NCBI GenBank assembly: GCA_946011705.1
Contig: CAMGCA010000089.1
Span: 1 to 7,430 of the forward strand
Direction: 5' to 3'
Length of the DNA: 7,430 nucleotides
Source: an uncultured Clostridia bacterium
GTDB taxonomy: Bacteria > Bacillota > Clostridia > Oscillospirales > Oscillospiraceae
The position numbers were made by a program, and so were the translations under genes. Positions 1 to 5,385 of the stretch are shown here, one piece after another. Every line of letters begins with the position of its first letter. The first letter of the stretch is position 1. The notes beneath the pieces were generated by a model. The model was not told the DNA's origin. It saw only the letters and a program-made list of their open reading frames with translations, and did not search any database.

Positions 1-318
1 CCCCTTGTCACTTCTCAGGCCGTCCTGCCGGGGGTGGCTTTCCAGCGTCAGCCCCACCGGGTCGGGAAGCGCTGCCACGTCCCGCATCCCCTTTGCCATC
101 CCGGCAATTCGCTCCGGGGTCAGGCGAAGACGATCCAGCATCACATCGGACATATGGCCTTTCGCGGCTTCCAAATCCAAGGCGTTTGCGTCAAGAATGG
201 CTTCCGCACAGCTTATCAGGCTGTCCGCCATGGCGTTCAGCGCGGCGTTCTTTTCCCCCGCCGTCAGTCCGGCGATTCGGGGTTTCACGGCCTTGGCCGC
301 TTCCAGCATTTCCTTCAT
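1..318 (-). CDS. proA: Gamma-glutamyl phosphate reductase (glutamate-5-semialdehyde dehydrogenase), N-terminal part only
   Basis: ProA reduces gamma-glutamyl phosphate with NADPH to glutamate-5-semialdehyde, the second step of proline synthesis in the cytoplasm. I translated the 106 codons visible here. The protein starts MKEMLEAAKAVKP and continues with an ALNAMADSLISCAEAILDANALDLEAAK stretch broken here as ALNAMADSLI and ILDANALDLEAAK, then MLDRLRLTPERIAGMAKGMRDV and LPDPVG. These are the usual N-terminal ProA landmarks (NA.D...A, MLDRL.LT..R, DPVG). The reading frame stays open to the window edge, so the Rossmann and catalytic-cysteine parts are missing only because the window ends. The ATG at 318-316 overlaps the proB stop as ATGA, with GGGGGAG five bases upstream, so translation is probably coupled to proB. 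The ATG choice is secure because the family similarity begins there. Confidence 0.93.
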   Translation of the reverse strand, partial: MKEMLEAAKAVKPRIAGLTAGEKNAALNAMADSLISCAEAILDANALDLEAAKGHMSDVMLDRLRLTPERIAGMAKGMRDVAALPDPVGLTLESHPRQDGLRSDKG

Positions 319-1085
319 GTTCTCTCCCCCACAAATCTGGTGCCCACCGGTTTTCCTTCCACGATATCATAGAGGGCGGCGGGGTTGTTCCCGTTGGCGA
401 TGACCATTTCACAGCCGCAGTCCAGGCAGATTTCCGCCGCCCGGAGCTTGGTGACCATGCCGCCGGTGCCCTGGGTGGTGCTGCTGACGCCCGCCAGCTT
501 TTTGATGTCCTCGTCCACCCGGCGCACCACCGGCAGCAGTCTGGCGTTGGGGTCGGTGTGGGGGTCGGCGGTGTACAGGCCGTCAATGTCCGACAGCAAA
601 ATCAGCATTTGCGCTCCCACGCTCCTGGCCACATTTGCCGCCAGGGTGTCATTGTCGCCGATGACAATTTCCTCGGTAGCCACGGTGTCGTTTTCGTTGA
701 TTACCGGCACCACTCCCAGTTCCAGAAGCCGGTTCAGCGTGTTGGTGAAGTTTCCGTGACGGGTCTCGTTTGTCAGGTTGTCCGCCGTAATCAGCAGCTG
801 AGCCACCGTATGGTGGTATTCACTGAACAGCTTGTCGTAGATGTACATCAGCTCACACTGGCCCACCGCCGCCGCGGCCTGTTTGCCGGGGATGTCTTGG
901 GGCCGCTGCCGCAGACCCAGCTTGCCCACGCCCATGCCGATGGCACCGGAGGATACCAGAATCAGCTCGTGCCCGGCGTTGCGGATGTCGCTCATGGTTT
1001 TGCACAGGGCCTCCACCCGGCGGATATTCAGCTGTCCCGTGGCGTAGGCCAGGGTAGATGTACCGATTTTGATTACGATGCGCAT
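315..1085 (-). CDS. proB: Glutamate 5-kinase, short form without PUA domain
   Basis: ProB phosphorylates L-glutamate with ATP to gamma-glutamyl phosphate, the first and normally proline-inhibited step of proline synthesis. The 256-residue product is an amino-acid kinase fold. It shows the lysine motif KIGTSTLAY (K6), the SSGAIGMG loop (45-52), NENDTV (130-135), GDNDTLAA (143-150), SDIDGLYTADP (165-175) and GTGGMVTK (206-213). The protein stops right after the kinase domain (end GTRFVGERT), so the C-terminal PUA domain of the approximately 367-residue E. coli enzyme is absent. The frame is open up to 1151, but the ATG at 1085 is preferred: GGAGGG lies six bases before it, whereas that box would touch an ATG at 1091. 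The stop overlaps the proA start by ATGA. Regulation is not obvious; no T-box is visible upstream. Confidence 0.95.
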   Translation of the reverse strand: MRIVIKIGTSTLAYATGQLNIRRVEALCKTMSDIRNAGHELILVSSGAIGMGVGKLGLRQRPQDIPGKQAAAAVGQCELMYIYDKLFSEYHHTVAQLLITADNLTNETRHGNFTNTLNRLLELGVVPVINENDTVATEEIVIGDNDTLAANVARSVGAQMLILLSDIDGLYTADPHTDPNARLLPVVRRVDEDIKKLAGVSSTTQGTGGMVTKLRAAEICLDCGCEMVIANGNNPAALYDIVEGKPVGTRFVGERT

Positions 1086-1155
1086 AAGCATCCCTCCGCG
1101 CTTTTTATGTCGATAAATTGGGATTTGGCGAGTTGCACCGCACCACGACAAAGGT

Positions 1156-1282
1156 TGTCATTGCGAACCAGTGACCGATGTCACTGGTGTGGCAATCCGT
1201 TCTCCTTTTGGCATTTTCGTCATCCAGACGCGTAAGGGGATGCGGATTGCCACGCCAGTGTGCGCACTGGCTCGCAATGACA
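1156..1282. repeat. REPIN-like inverted REP doublet, copy 1
   Basis: The 127-bp element has terminal arms at 1156-1199 and 1243-1282 in inverted orientation. Both ends read TGTCATTGCG inward, and both arms finish at a CAATCCG box. Each arm is itself a hairpin: CCAGTGAC-CGAT-GTCACTGG at 1168-1187, and GCCAGTG-TGCG-CACTGGC at 1254-1271. ATTGC/GCAAT pairs flank each hairpin. The right arm, reverse-complemented, is identical over 40 bases to the left arm of the copy at 3821-3940. The 43-bp middle also resembles the middle of that copy when inverted. I know TGTCATTGCGAG...GTGGCAATC repeats as common intergenic elements in many bacterial genomes. Mobility by a Y1/RAYT-type transposase is inference. 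Confidence 0.85.
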
Positions 1283-1430
1283 TACGGGTATTTTAGTGCA
1301 CCAAATTCCAATTTTCATAACTACTTACCGGTCGAGGGGCCCAAAGGATGTAGGATGACCGCCCAGCGTTCGTCACGCATTGTCAGCGGTGACTCGCCGC
1401 TAACTTCCAATTTACCGTTCTGCAGAGTTT
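1283..1430 (-). other. Structured gene-free stretch upstream of proB (possible leader RNA)
   Basis: I find no convincing gene here. Read on the minus strand it offers successive small hairpins: GTTAGCGG / CCGCTGAC with a 7-nt loop (1404-1382, one G-U pair), GCGT-GACGA-ACGC (1378-1366), and CGGTC...GACCG enclosing the GGGCCC palindrome (1361-1329). The 9-mer TTCCAATTT occurs at 1306-1314 and again at 1405-1413, bracketing the region. No T-box consensus or uridine-tailed attenuator could be found. It may be the 5' leader of proBA, an independent small RNA, or the remnant of a mobile element. Confidence 0.3.
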
Positions 1431-1446
1431 TTTACATAGTATATCA
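1431..1446 (-). promoter_or_regulatory. Possible extended -10 promoter for proBA
   Basis: On the minus strand TGATATACT (1446-1438) fits an extended -10 (TGn plus TATACT, five of six consensus bases). The -35 region 17 bases upstream is TTCCTT, which is poor. Transcription would begin near 1431 and give proB a leader of about 345 nt that crosses the REP doublet. It is the best sigma-A candidate I see between serA and proB. Confidence 0.35.
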
Positions 1447-1481
1447 TGTTCCTCCCGCAAAAGGAAGCCTCTGGGATATAA

Positions 1482-1513
1482 TTTCACGTCTTTCCCGGAG
1501 GAAAGACGTGAAA
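1482..1513 (-). terminator. Hairpin terminator after serA
   Basis: A perfect 14-bp stem (1482-1495 with 1500-1513) closes a four-base loop only seven bases after the serA stop. The minus-strand transcript then continues UUAUAU, a weak uridine tail. The position and the very stable stem suggest termination or 3'-end protection of the serCA message. A run of five T just 5' of the stem on the minus strand means it could also act on plus-strand transcripts. Confidence 0.6.
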
Positions 1514-1519
1514 AATGGG

Positions 1520-2683
1520 TTACCGAATGACCCGAACCCGGACGACACCCTCGATTTCTCTCAGGTGCTCCACCACTGCGGCGGAGGGATGGTGGTCAAG
1601 ATCCAGCATGGTGTAGGCGTATTCGCCCCGGCTCTTGTTCATCAGCCCCGCGATGTTCACGTTCTCGCTGGCGATGGCGGCGGTGAACCGGCCTAGAGAG
1701 CCGGGGATGTTGTGGTGCAGGATGGTGATGCGGCCCTCGCACTGGCACACGCCCATATCGCAGTTGGGGTAGTTGACGGAATTGACGATGTTGCCGTTTT
1801 CCAGATAGTCCATCATCTGCCGAACTGCCATCCGGGCGCAGTTATCCTCGGATTCCTCGGTGGAAGCGCCCAGGTGGGGAATGGCGATGCAGCCGGGCAT
1901 ATTGGCGGTCTTGGGGTTGGGGAAGTCGGTGACGTAGCGGGCCACCTTGCCGCTGGACAAAGCGTCCGCCATGGCGTCGTCGTCCACCAGCAGATCCCGG
2001 GCGAAGTTCAGAATAATCACGCCGTCCTTCATCTTGGACAGGGCGGAGGCGTTGATCATCTTCTCCGTCTCCTTCAGCAGGGGCACATGGACGGTGATGA
2101 TATCGCAGGTGGCGTAGATTTCCTCAGGGGTCTTCATGCGCTGGACGTGGCCGTCCAGATTCCAGGCCGCCTCTACGGAGATGTGGGGGTCGCAGCCGTA
2201 GACCTCCATGCCCAGCTTTCTGGCCCGGTTGGCAAGAGGGCCGCCGATGTTGCCCAGACCGATAATGCCCAGCTTCTTGCCGGCAATCTCGTGACCGGCA
2301 AACCGGGACTTGCCCTTCTCCACCAGCTTGGCAACGTCGGGGTCATCCTTGATGGACTGCACCCAGTTGACGCCGCCGATGATGTCCCGGCTGCCCAGCA
2401 GCATACCGCACAGGGTCAGCTCCATGACGCTGCGGGCGTTAGCGCCGGGGGTGTTGAAGACCACGATGCCCTTGTCGGCGCAGGTGGTCAGGGGAATGTT
2501 ATTGACGCCGGCCCCGGCCCGGGCAACTGCCAGCAGGTTCTCAGGCAGCTCCATGTCGTGCATATTGGCGCTGCGAAGGACGATGCCGTCGGCGGTTTCC
2601 ATATCGTCCGTCAGGGCGAAATCTTCCGTCCACAGGGCAGTGCCCTGCTGGGAAATCTTATTCAAATAATGAATCTGGAACAT
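1520..2683 (-). CDS. serA: D-3-phosphoglycerate dehydrogenase with C-terminal ACT domain
   Basis: SerA oxidises 3-phosphoglycerate with NAD+ to 3-phosphohydroxypyruvate, the committed step of serine synthesis in the cytosol. The 387-residue protein shows the substrate-side block AGAGVNNIP (56-64), the Rossmann loop GLGNIGG (142-148) with the NAD ribose-binding Asp in YGCDP (D165), a catalytic Arg in NFARD (R229), the catalytic His in PHLGAST (H270), and an ACT domain from about 317 to the end (RITILHHNIPGSLGRF). The ACT domain suggests serine feedback. The ASB domain of long SerA forms is absent. The usual glutamate between Arg and His is hard to place: the segment reads DFPNPKTANMPG. The start at 2683 follows AGGAAGG by seven bases; the in-frame extension to 2731 would run into serC. 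serC ends 13 nt upstream, so the pair is one operon. Confidence 0.95.
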   Translation of the reverse strand: MFQIHYLNKISQQGTALWTEDFALTDDMETADGIVLRSANMHDMELPENLLAVARAGAGVNNIPLTTCADKGIVVFNTPGANARSVMELTLCGMLLGSRDIIGGVNWVQSIKDDPDVAKLVEKGKSRFAGHEIAGKKLGIIGLGNIGGPLANRARKLGMEVYGCDPHISVEAAWNLDGHVQRMKTPEEIYATCDIITVHVPLLKETEKMINASALSKMKDGVIILNFARDLLVDDDAMADALSSGKVARYVTDFPNPKTANMPGCIAIPHLGASTEESEDNCARMAVRQMMDYLENGNIVNSVNYPNCDMGVCQCEGRITILHHNIPGSLGRFTAAIASENVNIAGLMNKSRGEYAYTMLDLDHHPSAAVVEHLREIEGVVRVRVIR

Positions 2684-2696
2684 GATTTTTCCTTCC

Positions 2697-3776
2697 TTAT
2701 ACCTGTTTTTCGTACTTCTCCATGAAGCCAACCAGCGCCTTCACGCCCTCCATGGGCATGGCGTTGTAGATGCTGGCTCGCATACCGCCCACGGTGCGGT
2801 GGCCCTTCAGGTTTACGAAGCCCGCCTCCGTTGCGGCCTTGACAAATTTCGCGTCCAGCTCGGCGTCGCCGGTGACGAAGGGCACGTTCATCAGGGAGCG
2901 ATCCTTCTTGACAACCGTGCCGTGGAACAGTTTGCTGCTGTCCAGATAGTCATAGAGAATGGCGGCCTTCTTTTCGTTATAGGCCTTCATTTCCGTGAGG
3001 CCGCCGTTGCGCAGCAGCCACTTGAACACCTTGCCGCAGATGTAGATGCCGTAAGCGGGAGGGGTGTTGTACATGGAGCCGTTGTCGGCGTGGGTCTTGT
3101 AGCGCAGCATGGTGGGGGTGCCGGGGAGCACGTCCTCGGTAATCAGATCCTCCCGGATGATGCCGATGACTACGCCTGCGGGGCCGATGTTCTTCTGCAC
3201 GCCGCCGTAGATCATGCCGTACTTACTTACGTCCACAGGCTCAGAAAGGAAGCAGCTGGACACGTCGGAAACTAAGTCCTTGCCCTTGGTGTTGGGTAGC
3301 TGCCAATATTTCGTACCATAAATGGTGTTGTTCTCGCAGATATAGACATAATCCGCGTTCTCGCTGATGGGCAGGTCAGAGCAGTCGGGGATATAGGAGA
3401 AGGTCTTGTCGGCGGAGGAGGCCACGGCGTTGGCCTGACCGTACATCTGAGCCTCCTGCCAGGCCTTCTTGGCCCACTGACCGGTGATGATATAGTCGGC
3501 GACCTTGTTCTTCATCAGGTTCATGGGGATCATGGCGAACTGCTGGGAAGCGCCGCCCTGCATGAACAGAACCTTATAGTTGTCGGGAATGCCCATCAGG
3601 GTGCGAAGGTCGGCCTCGGCCTCGTCGATGTTGGTCTGGTAGGCCTTGGAGCGATGGCTCATTTCCATGACGGACATACCGGTTCCCCGGTAATCCAGCA
3701 TTTCATCGGCTGCTTCCTGTAAAACGCTTTCCGGCAAAACCGCCGGGCCAGCGGAAAAGTTGTATACTCTGGACAT
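2697..3776 (-). CDS. serC: Phosphoserine aminotransferase
   Basis: SerC is a PLP enzyme that transfers the amino group of glutamate to 3-phosphohydroxypyruvate, giving O-phosphoserine. At 359 residues it has the normal family length. Landmarks are the N-terminal YNFSAGPAVLP (5-15), the substrate-binding SHRS (40-43), the phosphate/PLP loop GGASQQF (74-80), W101 in GQWAKKA for ring stacking, D171 in VSDVSS for the pyridine nitrogen, the Schiff-base lysine K195 in GGVQKN, and the C-terminal GHRTVGGMRASIYNAMP (335-351). Residue roles are assigned by family knowledge. The ATG at 3776 has AGGAG eight bases upstream. It is the first gene of the serC-serA pair, and its stop lies inside the serA ribosome-binding region. 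A promoter candidate lies directly upstream, at the edge of the REP doublet. Confidence 0.96.
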   Translation of the reverse strand: MSRVYNFSAGPAVLPESVLQEAADEMLDYRGTGMSVMEMSHRSKAYQTNIDEAEADLRTLMGIPDNYKVLFMQGGASQQFAMIPMNLMKNKVADYIITGQWAKKAWQEAQMYGQANAVASSADKTFSYIPDCSDLPISENADYVYICENNTIYGTKYWQLPNTKGKDLVSDVSSCFLSEPVDVSKYGMIYGGVQKNIGPAGVVIGIIREDLITEDVLPGTPTMLRYKTHADNGSMYNTPPAYGIYICGKVFKWLLRNGGLTEMKAYNEKKAAILYDYLDSSKLFHGTVVKKDRSLMNVPFVTGDAELDAKFVKAATEAGFVNLKGHRTVGGMRASIYNAMPMEGVKALVGFMEKYEKQV

Positions 3777-3798
3777 ATGCGTCGCTCCTGTTTTTTGT

Positions 3799-3826
3799 AC
3801 TTTAGTTGATTAAATCAACCTGTCAT
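3799..3826 (-). promoter_or_regulatory. Putative serCA promoter with a palindrome in the spacer
   Basis: Minus strand: -35 ATGACA (3826-3821, five of six consensus), a 16-nt spacer, then -10 TAAAGT (3804-3799, four of six). Start of transcription would be about 3792, leaving a short leader before the serC ribosome site. The spacer contains the perfect inverted repeat GTTGATT-T-AATCAAC (3819-3805), which would suit a repressor. The -35 box is the terminal bases of the REP doublet. These are sequence matches only. Confidence 0.45.
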
Positions 3827-3940
3827 TGCGAGCCAGTGCGCACACTGGCGTGGCAATCCGTTCCCCTCACAACGTCCCGATTTGCACCTGTTACCCAGGA
3901 GAAAACGGATTGCCACGTCGCTCCGCTCCTCGCAATGACA
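3821..3940. repeat. REPIN-like inverted REP doublet, copy 2
   Basis: This 120-bp element has inverted arms at 3821-3860 and 3906-3940, both beginning TGTCATTGCGAG from the outside and ending at a CAATCCG box. The left arm carries the GCCAGTG-CGCA-CACTGGC hairpin. The right arm carries a different core, GAGCGGAGCGAC, so the two arms belong to two variants of the same repeat. The left arm matches the right arm of copy 1 base for base over 40 positions, in opposite orientation. Both right ends continue TACG. It fills the gap between apgM and serC and may end apgM transcripts, since no other terminator is visible there. Confidence 0.85.
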
Positions 3941-3962
3941 TACGAATTCGATTTATTCTGCT

Positions 3963-5171
3963 TTATCTATCTTCTGAATGTAACAGCGTTACCAGCAGCT
4001 CATAGCCATGGGGCACGAAGGTGCCGGTGGCTTTTGCCTCGGCTTCGGTGTAGCGGGCTTTTTTCCGCTGCTGCCGGGTGCTGTCGTAGAGTACATAGGG
4101 CACCGGGTCAGAACTGTGGGTGCGGATGCGGATGGGGGTGGGGTGGTCGGGCAGCACCAGCATCCGGTAATCCTCCCCGGCATCCTCCATAGCCTGCATG
4201 ATGGGGCCGATGACGCGGGTGTCCAGATACTCGATGGACTGTACCTTTTCCGCAACCAATCCCTGATGGCCCATTTCGTCGGGAGCCTCCACATGGATAT
4301 AGGCGAAGTCACAGCCGTCCTTCAAAAGAGCATCGATGGCGGCCTGGGCCTTGCCCTCCCAGTTGGTGTCGAGAGAACCGGTGGCACCCTCCACAGTGTA
4401 GATTCGCATGCCCGCGCCCACGGCGATGCCCTTGAGCAGGTCAACGGCGGAGATCATGGCGCCTTTCAGGCCGGTTTTTTCGGCAAAGCTGCCGATGCTG
4501 GGCTTGGTGCCGGCACCCCAGTACCACAAAGAGTTACCCTTGCGCTTGCCCTCCGCTGCCCGTTTCAGGTTCACGGGGTGGTTGTTGAGGATGTCGAAGC
4601 TGCGCTCCATGAACTCCCGCAGCACAGGCTCCTCCGGCAGATAGGGGCCGATGACCTGGGTCAGATGGTCATGGGGCGGCTCCAGTTTCGCAAGGCGGCC
4701 GTGCTTCCATACCATAATATGGCGGTAGCTGGTGCCGGTGTAGAACTGGAATTCTTCATTATTGAAATTCGCCCGGATGGCGTCCATGAGCTGGTCGGCT
4801 TCCGGAGTGGAAATCTCGCCGGAGCTGTGGTCGAGGATGGTTTTCTCGGCGTAAGGCTCATTTTCCGTCAAAGTCACCACGTTGCAGCGGAAAATAATGT
4901 CGTCCGGCTCCATTTTTACGCCCACGCTGAGGGCCTCCAGGGGAGATCGCCCGGTAAAGTCCGTCTTCGGGTCATATCCCATGACGGACAGGTTCGCCAC
5001 CTCGCTGCCGGGGTGCATTCCCTCGGGCACATTCTGCACCATGCCCAGACTACCGCCGCAGGCCAGCGCGTCCATGGCAGGGGTGCTGGCGTATTCCAGC
5101 GGGGTCTTTCCGCCCAGAGCCTCAATGGGCTCATCCGACATTCCGTCTCCCAATACGACGATATACTTCAT
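3963..5171 (-). CDS. apgM: Cofactor-independent phosphoglycerate mutase, archaeal (ApgM) type; possibly a homoserine kinase-like relative
   Basis: This is a metal-dependent alkaline-phosphatase-superfamily enzyme of 402 residues. It would interconvert 2- and 3-phosphoglycerate through a phosphoserine intermediate. Visible sites are D9 in LGDGMSDEP (metal), S56 in HPGSEVANLS (nucleophile), D298 and H302 in APDEMGHQG, D342 and H343 in PDHPTP, and H352 in RTHSSDPVP (metal ligands, assigned by analogy to known iPGMs). Its length fits ApgM and not the approximately 510-residue GpmI. A branch of this family (TIGR02535) has been proposed to act as homoserine kinase where thrB is missing, and the N-terminal half resembles that branch from memory. 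Placement next to serC-serA supports the mutase role but does not settle it. The ATG at 5171 has AGGAG seven bases upstream; the longer frame to 5216 lacks a ribosome site and family similarity. Confidence 0.9.
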   Translation of the reverse strand: MKYIVVLGDGMSDEPIEALGGKTPLEYASTPAMDALACGGSLGMVQNVPEGMHPGSEVANLSVMGYDPKTDFTGRSPLEALSVGVKMEPDDIIFRCNVVTLTENEPYAEKTILDHSSGEISTPEADQLMDAIRANFNNEEFQFYTGTSYRHIMVWKHGRLAKLEPPHDHLTQVIGPYLPEEPVLREFMERSFDILNNHPVNLKRAAEGKRKGNSLWYWGAGTKPSIGSFAEKTGLKGAMISAVDLLKGIAVGAGMRIYTVEGATGSLDTNWEGKAQAAIDALLKDGCDFAYIHVEAPDEMGHQGLVAEKVQSIEYLDTRVIGPIMQAMEDAGEDYRMLVLPDHPTPIRIRTHSSDPVPYVLYDSTRQQRKKARYTEAEAKATGTFVPHGYELLVTLLHSEDR

Positions 5172-5229
5172 AGTCTCTCTCCTAACGTCTTGTGTTCGTC
5201 CGCGTTCCAAAGACAATTGTGTACATTAA

Positions 5230-5258
5230 ATAGTACCATTTCTTCCTTCATAATACAA
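5230..5258 (-). promoter_or_regulatory. Sigma-A-like extended -10 promoter for apgM
   Basis: Minus strand: -35 TTGTAT (5258-5253), a 17-nt spacer, then -10 TACTAT (5235-5230) preceded by TGG, an extended -10. Transcription would start near 5223, about 50 nt before the apgM ATG. The local sequence is markedly AT-rich compared with the genes around it, as expected for a promoter. No further gene or structured RNA is visible in 5172-5319. Confidence 0.55.
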
Positions 5259-5324
5259 TATGAAAAACTGTCCGAAAAATCGATAGAGTTTTATTGATTT
5301 CGTGGGCATTTTCCCAAAGAAAAA

Positions 5325-5350
5325 CCGCCCCGCCAGAGAAGGCGGAGCGG
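5325..5350 (-). terminator. Rho-independent terminator of the GntR-ABC operon
   Basis: The minus-strand RNA folds CCGCTCCGCC / GGCGGGGCGG (10 bp, one U-G pair) around a six-base loop. It is followed at once by TTTTTCTTT (5324-5316). This is the classic intrinsic terminator layout, 36 bases after the permease stop. It separates the transporter operon from apgM. Confidence 0.9.
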
Positions 5351-5354
5351 ATTG

Positions 5355-5377
5355 TGGCTCCCCTGAAAGGGGAGCCA
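5355..5377 (-). other. Hairpin between permease stop and terminator
   Basis: TGGCTCCCC pairs with GGGGAGCCA (9 bp) around the loop TTTCA, starting eight bases after the permease stop. It has no T-run of its own. It may stabilise the 3' end of the message or assist the terminator just downstream. Confidence 0.6.
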
Positions 5378-5385
5378 TGTGCCGG

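Noticed and set aside
1086..1151. Upstream extension of ProB by up to 22 residues
   Set aside because: The extra residues are not ProB-like, and the ribosome site GGAGGG sits correctly for the ATG at 1085.
93..1235. Long plus-strand open frame of 380 codons opposite proA and proB
   Set aside because: It is a shadow of GC-rich genes: composition is odd, no family is recognisable, no ribosome site is present, and the minus-strand frames match ProA and ProB throughout.
1092..1430. T-box leader controlling proBA
   Set aside because: I looked for the GGTGGNACCGCG core and a terminator/antiterminator pair on the minus strand and found neither.
1412..1447. Minus-strand peptide frame starting at 1447 after GGAGG (11 codons, MIYYVKNSAER)
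   Set aside because: It is very short and unsupported, the ribosome-site spacing is only three bases, and the ATG lies within the putative -10 region.
1477..1482. Perfect TATAAT on the plus strand just before the serA terminator hairpin, as an antisense promoter
   Set aside because: The bases 17 upstream (CCCGCA) do not resemble a -35, there is no TGn extension, and no plus-strand gene follows.
1712..2725. Plus-strand open frame of 337 codons opposite serA
   Set aside because: It is a shadow frame rich in Gly, Val and His, typical of the reverse complement of a GC-rich gene; SerA on the other strand is unambiguous.
3821..3940. CRISPR-type repeat
   Set aside because: The repeats are inverted, only two arms per locus, and have no regular spacers or cas genes.
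4008..5297. Long plus-strand open frame of 429 codons opposite apgM
   Set aside because: The minus strand encodes a complete ApgM with all metal ligands. The plus frame shows no motif and runs through the apgM promoter and toward the terminator.
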